Part shown: positions 52,492-62,269 of the stretch, one piece after another | Position numbering within the stretch: position 1 is the first letter of the stretch | Layout: every line of letters begins with the position of its first letter | DNA from: CBDCWO01 sp965223405 | GTDB lineage: Bacteria > Bacteroidota > Bacteroidia > Chitinophagales > Saprospiraceae | Direction: 5' to 3' | Length of the DNA: 64,000 nucleotides | Assembly: GCA_965223405.1 (NCBI GenBank) | Contig: CBDCWO010000006.1 | Span: 1 to 64,000 of the forward strand | Notes under the pieces: generated by a model | What the model saw: the letters and a program-made list of their open reading frames with translations, nothing else | Database searches by the model: none | Told to the model about the DNA's origin: nothing | Program-made: the position numbers and the translations under genes

Positions 52492-54277
52492 TTAATTAGG
52501 GTTTGCTGATTTTTTCAGAAATGCGGCATAAATATTTGTTTATCAACATATTGTGTTGATAACAAAGTAGTGATTTATAGTTATAAGTGCAAGGTATTGG
52601 TTATTTTACTATCAAAACCCTTGCAGTTATGATACGATATACACCTGCTAATCAGCTTACTCTTGAAGGATTTAAACATCCATTTGATCAAGATCTGAGT
52701 CCTGATAACCGTTGGGTAATTCTAGCTAAATTGATACCATGGGATGATTTGGCTTCTATTTATGCACGTAATCTGAGGACTGATTCTGGACGAGAAAGTG
52801 TAGACATCCGAATGGTAATAGGAGCAATAATAGTCAAACACCGATTGGGACTTAGTGACCGTGATACGGTACAAGAAATTTCTGAGAATATTTATATTCA
52901 ATACTTTTGTGGATTGAAAAGTTTTCAAACAGCCCTTCCATTTGATCCATCGCTTTTTGTAGATATACGTAAAAGAATGGGTGCTGAAATGTTTGATTCG
53001 TTTAATGATCTGATCATTTCTCGAACTGAACAACTCAAACCAAAACACAAACGGATTATTAAACAAGAAGGAAAGGATAATTTACCAAACAAAGGTCCTG
53101 GATCTCCAACTGAAAACAAGTCTTCTGTTTGCGAAGAACCAATGCCAGAACAAACCACTTCAAAAATTACTCACAAAGGGAAGCTGAAGATAGATGCCAC
53201 CGTGGCCGATCAACAAATCAAATATCCAACCGATTTAGGATTAATTAGTGAAAGTCGTTTAGAAAGTGAGCGTCTGATAGATATACTATACAAAATGACT
53301 GATTTAAAGGTTAAGCCTCGCACTTATCGAAGGATTGCCAAAAAGGAATACTTAAACCTGGCCAAAAAGAAAAATAAATCTAAAAAACAGATCAGAAAGG
53401 TAATTGGCCAACAACTCAGATATTTAAGCAGAAATATCAAAACAATTCACAAATTGCTAAACATTATTTCACAAAATTCTATTCCTTTTACTCGTCGTGA
53501 TCAGCGCATCTTTTGGGTAATTCAATTGATTTGCAATCAGCAAATGAGGATGTATGATAATAAAACACATAGTTGCCCAGACAGGATCGTAAATATTTAC
53601 CAACCTTATGTTAGGCCAATAGTCAGGGGAAAAGACAAGGTTACAGTAGAGTTTGGAAGTAAAATAAGTGTCAGCGAATGTGAAGGGTACAGCAAAGTAG
53701 ATCACATCAGTTGGCATGCCTTTAATGAGTCTTCAGATCTGAAATTGCAAGTAGAAAAATTTCGAATTACATTTGGTTATTATCCAGAGTTATTATTGGC
53801 TGACAGGATCTATTTGAACAGAAACAACAGAGCATGGTTAAAAGATAAAGGAATCCGAATTGTAGGAAAACCTTTGGGTAGACCTCCTAAACAATCTCTC
53901 ACTCCCTATCAAAAACGAAAACTCAAAAAAGAACGTAATCAACGTAATCATGTGGAAGGAAAAATTGGTCAAGGTAAAAATGGTTATGGCCTCAATAATA
54001 TAAAAGCCCGAAGACAAGATACCTCAGAAAGCTGGATAGGCGCAATCTTCTTTGTATTGAACCTGGTTAACTTGTGGAAAATTGTAATCAAATATCCGAA
54101 TATTTTATTTCAAAATTTGCAATCCGAAATTCACCTTCCGATAACTAGCATTGTTAATGACTTAAACAAATTGATTCCCAAGTTCAATTTTCAATTCGTC
54201 TGGCATCCTAAAAATAGAAAAGAAAAAAAAGTAAGACAATTTGTATTTAGAATATAAAATCAGCAAACCCTAATTAA
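52492..54277 (+). mobile_element. IS1182-like insertion sequence
   Basis: A 1.78-kb element is bounded by perfect 22-bp inverted repeats TTAATTAGGGTTTGCTGATT.. (52492-52513 and 54256-54277). The outermost TTAA on each side is probably the target duplication, so the element proper would be 52496-54273. One transposase gene fills it. It landed in the gap after the NCS1 gene without breaking a gene. Confidence 0.88.
52629..54257 (+). CDS. IS1182-family transposase
   Basis: This 542-residue transposase begins MIRYTPANQLTLEGFKHPFD at ATG 52629. Its N-terminal DUF772-type domain has IRMVIGAIIVKHRLGLSDRDTVQEI and IQYFCGL, followed by LPFDPSLFVDIRKRMG. The catalytic part carries KIDATVADQQIKYPTDLGLI (first Asp), LLADRIYLNRNNRAWL (second Asp) and NHVEGKIGQGKNGYGLNNI (Glu). 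The stop codon coincides with the right inverted repeat. Full length, apparently intact. Confidence 0.93.
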   Translation: MIRYTPANQLTLEGFKHPFDQDLSPDNRWVILAKLIPWDDLASIYARNLRTDSGRESVDIRMVIGAIIVKHRLGLSDRDTVQEISENIYIQYFCGLKSFQTALPFDPSLFVDIRKRMGAEMFDSFNDLIISRTEQLKPKHKRIIKQEGKDNLPNKGPGSPTENKSSVCEEPMPEQTTSKITHKGKLKIDATVADQQIKYPTDLGLISESRLESERLIDILYKMTDLKVKPRTYRRIAKKEYLNLAKKKNKSKKQIRKVIGQQLRYLSRNIKTIHKLLNIISQNSIPFTRRDQRIFWVIQLICNQQMRMYDNKTHSCPDRIVNIYQPYVRPIVRGKDKVTVEFGSKISVSECEGYSKVDHISWHAFNESSDLKLQVEKFRITFGYYPELLLADRIYLNRNNRAWLKDKGIRIVGKPLGRPPKQSLTPYQKRKLKKERNQRNHVEGKIGQGKNGYGLNNIKARRQDTSESWIGAIFFVLNLVNLWKIVIKYPNILFQNLQSEIHLPITSIVNDLNKLIPKFNFQFVWHPKNRKEKKVRQFVFRI

Positions 54278-54371
54278 AGTTCCAAATTAACAAAAGTTTA
54301 ATTTAGATTACCCCAACCTATCGCTGTCCGGAATTGTCTCTATAACTAAAATCTCTTGAACTCAATTTTAA

Positions 54372-54824
54372 ATGATTAAAATGAAGTCTTTTGTTTTTTA
54401 TTTCTTTTTGGTCTTAGGACTGACTTCCTGTAACAAAGACCATGTCGATGGAAGCCAATGCCCGGAGACTCGCTCCGGAACCAGATTTTTTGAATTTGCC
54501 CATGAGTCCGGTGATCTCTTTATCGCATGGACTGACAAGGAAGATGTGCTGGCCATTGTTGACGAGCAGCTGAACTTGCCCGTTGAAAATCGTAATAAAC
54601 ATTTTAATGGGAAAATCCTGGAAAACAACACTACTTGTAAGTTAAATTTTGAATGGAGCTGGTATTTTGATCCCAACGATTGGCTATTAACCGATCTGTC
54701 GATTGAATTGTGTGATGGAAATCCGACCTATGTGGAGGAAAATCTGGATGAGTATGTGCGAACCGGACGCTATTGTCCCTGGGGATCCAAAGTAAAAAGA
54801 GAAATTGAGGCCCCATTTAAATGA
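54372..54824 (+). CDS. BP74-like lipoprotein
   Basis: This 150-residue protein has a lipoprotein signal (FLVLGLTSC). Its mature part, FFEFAHESGDLFIAWTDKED, FNGKILENNT, WSWYFDPNDWLLTDLSIELC, CDGNPTYVEENLDEY and CPWGSKVKREI, resembles the N-terminal domain of calmodulin-binding BP74-type proteins. These share the F.F....F....TD, W.FHL.P and EVCD...YVE..L......CPW.S. patterns. The function is unknown in bacteria. An alternative start is ATG 54381. It stands alone between an IS element and convergent ftsH. Confidence 0.65.
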   Translation: MIKMKSFVFYFFLVLGLTSCNKDHVDGSQCPETRSGTRFFEFAHESGDLFIAWTDKEDVLAIVDEQLNLPVENRNKHFNGKILENNTTCKLNFEWSWYFDPNDWLLTDLSIELCDGNPTYVEENLDEYVRTGRYCPWGSKVKREIEAPFK

Positions 54825-54827
54825 TCG

Positions 54828-56777
54828 TTAGCCCACCAGTGGGATCTTTGAGTCTCTAATTCCCAGGATCCCTTCCAGATCCCTTTTTTCGGCTACTTCT
54901 TTTTCCAATAGTAGTGTTGCAAGTTCTTTCAATTTATCTTTATGTTTTAATAAAATTTGCTTGGTTCTATCGTAGGCCGAAGCGATTAGATCCTGCACTT
55001 CGCTATCAATCATTTTAGCCATATTTTCACTATAGGGCTTACCCCATAATCGCTCGTGCTGGCCCGTCGAATCATAGAAGCTTATATTTCCGATTTCTTC
55101 ATCAAGCCCATAATAGGCTACCATATTATAGGCCTGCTTGGTCACTTTTTCCAGGTCATCCAGCGCCCCTGAAGAAATTTCATCGAACATTATTTCTTCT
55201 GCAGCACGACCACCCAATGCAGCACAAATTTGATCAACAAATTGACTTTTGGTAATTATTTGATGTTCCTCCGGTAAATACCAGGCAGCTCCCAATGACT
55301 TCCCTCTTGGAATGATGGATACTTTAACTAAGGAATCTACATTTTGAAGATACCAACTGGCTACCGCATGGCCAGCTTCATGATGCGCTACTATATTTTT
55401 TTCCCTGGGAGAGATAATCTTACTTTTTCGTTCTAATCCCCCGACTACACGATCCCTAGCCTGCATAAAATCATCATGTTCAACTTTTTCTTTTCTTTCG
55501 CGTGCGGCTATTAAAGCAGCTTCATTGCAAATATTGGCGATATCTGCACCGGAGAAACCGGGTGTCAAAGAAGCAAGCATATCGATATCCACATCGTCAG
55601 CCCTCTTTATCGGTCTCAGGTGAACCTGAAAAATCTCCTTACGCTCCTCTTGATTGGGAAGTTCCAGATATATATGCCGATCAAATCTGCCCGGACGTAA
55701 TAATGCCTTATCTAAAATATCCGCTCTATTGGTTGCGGCAAGAACAATTACTCCCGTATTGGTGCCAAATCCATCCAATTCGGTGAGCAACTGATTTAAG
55801 GTACTTTCTCTTTCATCATTGGTTTGAAAAGAATTCACATTGCCCCGTGAACGGCCTATTGCATCTATTTCATCTATAAAAATAATGCAGGGAGCCATTT
55901 CCTTGGCTTGTTTGAACAAATCCCGCACTCTGGAAGCTCCAACACCTACAAACATCTCTACGAATTCAGATCCTGATAAGGAGAAAAACGGAACTTTAGC
56001 TTCTCCAGCAACGGCTCTGGCCATCAGCGTTTTGCCGGTACCTGGTGGACCTACAAGCATGACACCTTTTGGGATTTGCGCTCCCAATCTGGTATATTCC
56101 TGAGGTGTTTTCAGAAAATCAACAATTTCTTTTACCTCCAACTTTGCTTCCTTCAAACCTGCCACGTCTTCAAATGTAACTTTGCTCTTTGTATCTCTAT
56201 CTAAAAGCTTCGCTGTTGATTTCCCGAATGTAAATATGGAGCTTCCACCTCCTATTCCTCCCATTCTTCCCAATAGGAACATCCAAAACAATACAAGAAG
56301 TCCAATCGGTAATAACCAATATAAGAATGAAGTCCAATCCGTTCGATTTTGATATCGAATTTCTACTTTTTCACTGGGAGAAAAATTCTGTTGAGCAAGA
56401 TTGATTTTGTTTTCAAAACTTTCTACTGATCCAATATGAAGTTCGAAATGAGGGCCGGATTCAGAACTAAAAGGTCCATCCGAAATCTCTTCGTATTTTG
56501 GATCTTCCAATTTTTCCTTCTTGATATAGATTTCTGCCACCTCCTTATTGATCACTGTAATTTTAGCTACATCATGCGTGCTCAACATGGTCTGCTCAAA
56601 TTCCAACCAACTGATTTCTCTTAGGTTAGCCATGGAATTTGAAAAAATCGATATTAGCATTAGCAATAAAAATAATACAAACAGAAGACGGTTTGCACCT
56701 GGAGACATTTTGGGATTTTTCTTATTTGATAAATCCGAATTTTGATTTTTTCTATCTGACTGATTCACGTTATTCAA
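54828..56777 (-). CDS. ftsH: ATP-dependent zinc metalloprotease FtsH
   Basis: This 649-residue inner-membrane protease has two N-terminal membrane helices (about 30-48 and 155-175). The AAA+ module has Walker A GPPGTGKT, Walker B CIIFIDEIDAIG and the second region of homology NRADILDKALLRPGRFDR. The zinc protease domain has HHEAGHA (HExxH) and the downstream metal Asp in ALDDLEKVT. It degrades unneeded membrane and short-lived cytoplasmic proteins. The first codon is TTG (56777) or GTG (56765, after Asn-Asn); there is no ATG nearby upstream of the first helix. Its C-terminus nearly touches the convergent BP74-like gene. Confidence 0.96.
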   Translation of the reverse strand: MNNVNQSDRKNQNSDLSNKKNPKMSPGANRLLFVLFLLLMLISIFSNSMANLREISWLEFEQTMLSTHDVAKITVINKEVAEIYIKKEKLEDPKYEEISDGPFSSESGPHFELHIGSVESFENKINLAQQNFSPSEKVEIRYQNRTDWTSFLYWLLPIGLLVLFWMFLLGRMGGIGGGSSIFTFGKSTAKLLDRDTKSKVTFEDVAGLKEAKLEVKEIVDFLKTPQEYTRLGAQIPKGVMLVGPPGTGKTLMARAVAGEAKVPFFSLSGSEFVEMFVGVGASRVRDLFKQAKEMAPCIIFIDEIDAIGRSRGNVNSFQTNDERESTLNQLLTELDGFGTNTGVIVLAATNRADILDKALLRPGRFDRHIYLELPNQEERKEIFQVHLRPIKRADDVDIDMLASLTPGFSGADIANICNEAALIAARERKEKVEHDDFMQARDRVVGGLERKSKIISPREKNIVAHHEAGHAVASWYLQNVDSLVKVSIIPRGKSLGAAWYLPEEHQIITKSQFVDQICAALGGRAAEEIMFDEISSGALDDLEKVTKQAYNMVAYYGLDEEIGNISFYDSTGQHERLWGKPYSENMAKMIDSEVQDLIASAYDRTKQILLKHKDKLKELATLLLEKEVAEKRDLEGILGIRDSKIPLVG

Positions 56778-56896
56778 AATTTTGGGATCATAAATAATTA
56801 TACTCTATTATTTCTCCTACAAGCTTGATTTATCTACTCATAACCCTGCTTCCTCGAATCTTATAAGGCCAAATTAAATATGTTCAGCAATCACAA

Positions 56897-59158
56897 TCAG
56901 GATGTGGTTAACTCACTTTTAATTAATGGTTTTTTTGTATTTTGATTATCTTTGATTTTATTCAAATATTTATCTAAGATCATTTGAGCCTTCATAAAAC
57001 ACAATGAAGACTCAGCTCCTTGATTAATATTTACATGTTTGTCTTCCAGTCCGTCGTAAGAAGCTCCATTTTCAGGGTTATACATGATCTGGTGTAAGTG
57101 ATTATTACCTAAAAACCAACTAAAAGCGATCTCCAACTGATCCAGATATTTATTGTGTTTTGTAACCTGATAAAATAGATCCAGAGTAATAATTGTGGTT
57201 ACCACCTCCATAGGTTGTTCTCCATAAAAGTTCCTTGCATTCTTCCTTTTAAACCACCCTCTATTAGAAATTACCTTGATTTGTCTTTTCATAAAATATT
57301 GAGAAAGCAAGAAATCAAAAGTGGTTACTGCAATTTTTTTATATTCCGTGTCACGAGTTGCCAAAAAACTATACATCATTGCTTCCGGCAGCACGTTGTT
57401 GGCATAGGTCATAATGTCCTCATACCACTGCCAATCACGTTCGGAATTTACCCGGTAATGGTCCATGAGCTTATTGGTTAATAATATGATCTTATTCTTT
57501 ACATGTTTTTGAGGATAGGTACTGTAATATTGGTATAAACCTTTAATAGAATAGGCCATGGCCCTGGGAGAATTTATACCTTCTATTTTATCAAAAACTT
57601 TGTTCCAACAATTTATGGCTCTATCCAAATAGCTTGGAGGCAAAATATCCTGATGAGCGATCGTATATCCTAAACTCCAGATTGCCCTCCCATTAGCATC
57701 GTCAAGATTGGACTCGGCATTTTGGTCGGTGAGTTGAAGTTCATAGTTCAAGTAGTTATCAAACCAGCCGCTTTCACGCTGCATCTTTTCAAGAAAAGTG
57801 AGATAAATATTTAAGTATTGTAGTGAATTCGGATTCCCATATTGATCAAAATACATTACCATATTAATCAAAGCTCGTGCATTATCATCGAGTGTATATC
57901 CTGAGTTTGGATCAGGTTGACTAAAGTTGGAGAATTGCAAAATCCCTACATCAGTCGTCATTTTTTTTACATGATCCAGTTTGATTTGTGGTATGTTAAA
58001 TCTAAGATCTTCTATTCGCTCAGTTAGTTTTCCAAACAGCAATCCGTACTTCAAAGCTATATTCTCCCAGGAGGTAGATCGGATTTTTGCAAAGGCATTC
58101 TGAGCCAACGCCGATCGTTTATCACTGTTTTTCAAAAGATCGATAATCTTTTCTCCTAGTTCATGATCGTCTTCAAAATTCTTCAATAACAAACCATCGC
58201 CGCCAGCTAATGTTTCAATAGCATGCGGAATCGGATTTGAGATTACAGCGCAACCACAGCTGAATGCATAAACCAAAGTTCCACTGACGGCCTGATTGGG
58301 ATCTTTTGAAGTAAATAAATAGATATCCGAAAGTATTAAATACTCCAATAATTTTTTAAGGTCCAGATATTCATTGATGAAAACCACATGCTTTTGTAAA
58401 CCTAATTCCTGGGTAATTTTAAGTAGAAACCGCCGGTATTTTTCACCTTCTTTTTTGATTACTTCAGGATGAGTTTTGCCTATCACCATATAAACTATAT
58501 CTGGATGAATTTTAACCACATCCTTAAGAGCAAATAATGCTTTTTCAATGTTTTTGTTCTCACTGATCAATCCAAATGTAGATAACACAATTTTATTTTT
58601 ATACTCATGATTTCGTTTCACCCTAATCTTTTTTTCCCACAACACAGTATGTGTTCCATGAGGAATGTGTGTAACTTTATCAGAAGAACAACCGTATTCA
58701 TTTTCCAATAACTTCTCCGACCTTTTGGTGAGTACGATAAGTCGATCTGAAAGAATATCAATAGTCTGAACAATTTTCTTCCTTAACTCATCAGGATTTG
58801 GTAAGACCGTATGAAATACTGTGGCAACCGGTTTGTTTAAGGTCAATAAAAAAGTCAACAGGTATCCTCCCAAATCTCCCCCATGCAGGCCAAATTCGTG
58901 TTGGATACAGATCAAACCAATGTCCTCTCTTTCATTGATTTTTTCGGCAATAATTCTATAATTATCCAATTCTTGGGAATGGAGTATGTAGGTTACTTCT
59001 GTTCCATAATGGATATGGTCACCTTGATTCTGTACAGCACAAATTTCCATTGGAAGTGTGTCACCAAACATATTTTGAATGGCATTATAAAGATCGTTGG
59101 TAAATGTAGCTATACCACATCTCCTCGGGGTATAAGATCCAACAAATAGCATTTTCAT
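56897..59158 (-). CDS. Glycosyltransferase family 4 fused to a helical toroid domain
   Basis: In this protein of about 753 residues, the N-terminal half (about 1-390) is a GT-B glycosyltransferase: FVGSYTPRRCGIATFTND, HEFGLHGGDLGGYLL, LIVLTKRSE, VLSTFGLISENKNIEKAL, and FSCGCAVISNPIPHAIETLA as donor-binding end. The C-terminal half (about 415-745) has repeated Trp/Tyr-rich helices (SGYTLDDNARALINM, NLDDANGRAIWSLGY, GWFKRKNARNFYGEQPMEV), like an alpha/alpha-toroid glycosidase or epimerase. A GH130 gene precedes it by 32 bases, so the pair probably handles a mannose-type glycan. ATG 59158 is preferred to 59179. Confidence 0.82.
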   Translation of the reverse strand: MKMLFVGSYTPRRCGIATFTNDLYNAIQNMFGDTLPMEICAVQNQGDHIHYGTEVTYILHSQELDNYRIIAEKINEREDIGLICIQHEFGLHGGDLGGYLLTFLLTLNKPVATVFHTVLPNPDELRKKIVQTIDILSDRLIVLTKRSEKLLENEYGCSSDKVTHIPHGTHTVLWEKKIRVKRNHEYKNKIVLSTFGLISENKNIEKALFALKDVVKIHPDIVYMVIGKTHPEVIKKEGEKYRRFLLKITQELGLQKHVVFINEYLDLKKLLEYLILSDIYLFTSKDPNQAVSGTLVYAFSCGCAVISNPIPHAIETLAGGDGLLLKNFEDDHELGEKIIDLLKNSDKRSALAQNAFAKIRSTSWENIALKYGLLFGKLTERIEDLRFNIPQIKLDHVKKMTTDVGILQFSNFSQPDPNSGYTLDDNARALINMVMYFDQYGNPNSLQYLNIYLTFLEKMQRESGWFDNYLNYELQLTDQNAESNLDDANGRAIWSLGYTIAHQDILPPSYLDRAINCWNKVFDKIEGINSPRAMAYSIKGLYQYYSTYPQKHVKNKIILLTNKLMDHYRVNSERDWQWYEDIMTYANNVLPEAMMYSFLATRDTEYKKIAVTTFDFLLSQYFMKRQIKVISNRGWFKRKNARNFYGEQPMEVVTTIITLDLFYQVTKHNKYLDQLEIAFSWFLGNNHLHQIMYNPENGASYDGLEDKHVNINQGAESSLCFMKAQMILDKYLNKIKDNQNTKKPLIKSELTTS

Positions 59159-59189
59159 TCCCCTTGTTAAAAATTTCATTTGAGATTTT

Positions 59190-60227
59190 TTAAGGTTGTT
59201 TACGTAATTCCTGGAGTAATTTTTTTAAACTCATTTTGATAACTCCAGTATATTTATCAGCAGCTCCGTAATACACATAAAGGTCATCTCCAAATAGCGC
59301 GTGCCCCGTAGGAAATACCACATTGTCAACGATTCCATGTTTCTCCCATTCCTTGGTCGGAGAAAATAAGGGATAGGGTAATCGGGATATTTCCAGTTCC
59401 GGTTTTTCCCTATGCAAAAGTGCTGCCTTGGCATGGTAGGTTCGACCCGTAGTAGTTTCCTGGACTCCATGGTATATTAATAGCCAGCCGTCATCTGTTT
59501 CTATAGGAGGGCCTCCTGCTCCAATGTAGGCAACTTCAAAAATACCTTTAGGATCAAGGACAATGAAGTCAGTTAGGTTTTTGATATATTCTTCCCAAAA
59601 GGATTTGGTTAGTTCTTTCCAATCATCAAAATAAACCACTTGAATGCCTGGCCATATTCGATGCAACATCGCAAACTTACCCTGGATCTTCCTGGGGAAA
59701 AAAACAATATCCTTATCTCTAAGTAATCTGAATTTTTCTTCAACTAAACCGATTTCTGCGAAAAGGCGAAAGTAATGATGATATTTGGGGTTTAATCCAT
59801 GTTTGTCGCAGCACTTCACTAATTTTTCATATTCTTTATAATTTAGCTTTGGGGTGATAATACCCTGTTTTTCGAACTGGATTAGATCCTGGGAGGTGGC
59901 AAGGGCACCCAATGTATTGATTCCATCATAGGCCGTATATGTAATATAAAAGACCCCATCTATATTAACAAGACGTACATCCTCTACACCATGTTTTTCA
60001 TAATCAAATTCCGGTCGGATGATGGGATAGTTATACCTTTCTAAAATCTGACACGGCCCATTGGTTTTTGCATAACCGATGGTAGAAAAATTACCGTGCC
60101 TAACGGCTCGGTACAATACATGTACCGTATCACCCTCCTGATATATTCCAGGATTAAAAACACCATCATTTTCGAATTCGTGTTCGGTTGGACTCAATAG
60201 AATTCCATATTTTTCCAATCCTTTCAT
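59190..60227 (-). CDS. GH130-family glycoside phosphorylase/hydrolase
   Basis: This protein of about 345 residues has the five-bladed propeller of GH130. NDGVFNPGIYQEGD, YPIIRPEFDYEKHGVEDVRLV (with the catalytic-type Asp), and GAGGPPIETDDGWLLIYHGV are family blocks. Most members phosphorolyse or hydrolyse beta-1,2- or beta-1,4-mannosides. I start at ATG 60227 (MKGLEKYGILLSPTEHEFEND). No signal peptide is seen, so it is cytoplasmic and acts on imported or intracellular glycan. The glycosyltransferase-toroid gene follows at once. Confidence 0.9.
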   Translation of the reverse strand: MKGLEKYGILLSPTEHEFENDGVFNPGIYQEGDTVHVLYRAVRHGNFSTIGYAKTNGPCQILERYNYPIIRPEFDYEKHGVEDVRLVNIDGVFYITYTAYDGINTLGALATSQDLIQFEKQGIITPKLNYKEYEKLVKCCDKHGLNPKYHHYFRLFAEIGLVEEKFRLLRDKDIVFFPRKIQGKFAMLHRIWPGIQVVYFDDWKELTKSFWEEYIKNLTDFIVLDPKGIFEVAYIGAGGPPIETDDGWLLIYHGVQETTTGRTYHAKAALLHREKPELEISRLPYPLFSPTKEWEKHGIVDNVVFPTGHALFGDDLYVYYGAADKYTGVIKMSLKKLLQELRKQP

Positions 60228-60827
60228 ACGATTCTGTTTTGATCTTGATATAAGGAGAACCCTTCTCTGAACAGCGGGCACGAAGTAGTTTTCGATTTAA
60301 ATTTAATCCCTTTTCAACAGATTGCAATGATCTAAATCAACTTGCTGATAAAATTGGTTTTATCATAAATAGAGCTTTTTGACCTGCCGAAACTAATTTA
60401 TCATAGGACAAATAACTTAATTCCGGGCGAATTGATCCAATCTATTTCATCAGGGGTTATTAATCCAAGATCTCCAGTCGAGTTCAACCTCATATTCCCC
60501 ATATTCACCTTTCCATGTGGGAAGAAAATACAGTGAAGTAACTGCTAACATTTCTATATGAGAAGATCTCTCAAGACTAAGAATTATCCTGAAATGAATA
60601 ACTGAACAATAAGCTCTATTCTCAAATCCTTTACATCAATTCATTAGGAATATATCTCTCCAAATGTATAGTAATTAACTTTTCTACCAAGATTCCTACC
60701 CAGAGTGGTGAATGGAAAGAAAAAAATCCCAAAAGATAAATGCTCTGCTGATAATTGGATATTTTTGGATTTAGTGTAATTTAATAGTGGCATTGAGTAT
60801 GCTATTACATTAATTTTACCCAAGCCA
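60228..60827. other. 600-base intergenic region
   Basis: Divergent region between the GH130 and cyclase genes. I see no supported gene; a minus-strand frame at 60644-60898 overlaps the cyclase start and lacks coding features. It is AT-rich and presumably holds two promoters, but no clear TAnnTTTG box was found. Confidence 0.4.
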
Positions 60828-62180
60828 ATGGAAAACAAGAAAAGAAGAAGGCTGGCAGCAATTATGTTTACTGATATTGTCGGATACTCCAGAATCATGC
60901 AGGAGGATGAGCAAAAGGGTGGTGAGATACGCCGGAGACACCGTAAAGTATTTGAGGAAATTAATCATGAACATGAAGGAGAATTATTGCAATATTTTGG
61001 CGATGGCACCTTAAGTATTTTCCCGAGTGCTGCCTCAGCCGTCGAGTGTGCGGTAAAAATGCAAAGAGAATTTCAAGTAGAACCAAAGGTACCTTTGAGG
61101 ATTGGCATCCATACTGGTGACATTACCTTTACCGATGACGACGCCTATGGACACGGAATGAATATCGCTGCCCGAATCGAAACCATGTGCATTCCGGGTG
61201 GTGTATACATATCCGGTAAAGTACATGAAGATATTGTTAACCATCATTGGTTGAAAGCAGAATCTCTCGGTTATTTTGAATTAAAAAATATAAATGATGC
61301 GATTGAGATCCTGGCAATTACTAATGAGGGTATCAATGCACCGGAATATGAAATTGTTTCCGTGCCCGACATCAAAACCAATCAGCCTGAACTCATGAAT
61401 GAGGGGCCGGTTTTACAGAACAAAAGAAACAAATGGGTGGCGGCTTTGCTAAGTTTTTTTCTAGGGATCTTTGGAGTACATCGATTTTATTTGGGACAAA
61501 GATACCTCGGTTTGGCCTATATTACACCGGCTATTATTGGAATGATATTAGGAATATGGTTTTTGATTGCTATTCCGGCAATAGTCGGTTTTATCGATTC
61601 AATTATTTTTGCTTCCTTATCCAAGTCCGATTTTAATCAGAAATACAATATGGGAGTAAAAATGGCAAAAATAAAACCTCCTACATTCGGAAGAAGGAGA
61701 AAGGAAAAGCCCAAAGAAATACCTGCTTACGAACCTGCCAAACCACGCAAAAAGAAGATCTTGCGTCCGGGAACATATGAAAAGAAGATTGCCCGATTGC
61801 AGGAGGAATTAAAACAAGAACCAGAAAATGCCGGTTTACATATGGATTTAGCCTGCGCCTATTCCATGCAAGAAGATGCCAAAAATGGATTTTATCATCT
61901 GAGTAAAGCCGTTGAATATGGTTATGATGATTTCACCAAAATCAAAAACCACTATACCCTTGCTTTTCTAAGATCGAAAAATGATTTTAAAACATTTGAA
62001 AAAAACGGATTCCGATTGATCAAGATGTTGCCTTCCCCGCAGGAAAATCTACTCGATAGTGAAAGACCATTACTCCTGGAAAAATTGGAAAGAATTGAAA
62101 ATTTAGGAGAAATGTTATACCGTGGGGAGATCTCTGAAGAGCAATTTACCAAGCAGAAAAGAAGGTTACTGGATGGGTAA
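60828..62180 (+). CDS. Class III cyclase fused to TM2, TPR and SHOCT-like domains
   Basis: In this 450-residue protein, residues 1-165 are a nucleotidyl-cyclase catalytic domain with metal Asp D16 (MFTDIVGYS) and D59 (FGDGTL) and the N112/R116 pair (GMNIAARIE). Residues about 201-265 form a TM2 domain: NKWVAALLSFFLGIFGVHRF, YLGQRYLGLAY, IPAIVGFIDSIIF. A basic linker leads to a TPR-like stretch (about 330-400; AGLHMDLACAYSMQEDAKNG). The last 35 residues (ENLGEMLYRGEISEEQFTKQ) look like a SHOCT domain. It should make a cyclic nucleotide at the membrane. Cyclase-TM2 fusion is uncommon in my experience. Confidence 0.88.
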   Translation: MENKKRRRLAAIMFTDIVGYSRIMQEDEQKGGEIRRRHRKVFEEINHEHEGELLQYFGDGTLSIFPSAASAVECAVKMQREFQVEPKVPLRIGIHTGDITFTDDDAYGHGMNIAARIETMCIPGGVYISGKVHEDIVNHHWLKAESLGYFELKNINDAIEILAITNEGINAPEYEIVSVPDIKTNQPELMNEGPVLQNKRNKWVAALLSFFLGIFGVHRFYLGQRYLGLAYITPAIIGMILGIWFLIAIPAIVGFIDSIIFASLSKSDFNQKYNMGVKMAKIKPPTFGRRRKEKPKEIPAYEPAKPRKKKILRPGTYEKKIARLQEELKQEPENAGLHMDLACAYSMQEDAKNGFYHLSKAVEYGYDDFTKIKNHYTLAFLRSKNDFKTFEKNGFRLIKMLPSPQENLLDSERPLLLEKLERIENLGEMLYRGEISEEQFTKQKRRLLDG

Positions 62181-62269
62181 TTCCATATGGTATAGTTGGT
62201 TAATATCCGTATCCATCCATACGACTACTGATACAAAATTCTGGTTATTTTTTTTATAAACTTATATCA

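Noticed and set aside
60644..60898. 84-codon hydrophobic minus-strand frame
   Set aside because: Overlaps the start of the well-supported cyclase and is AT-driven hydrophobicity.
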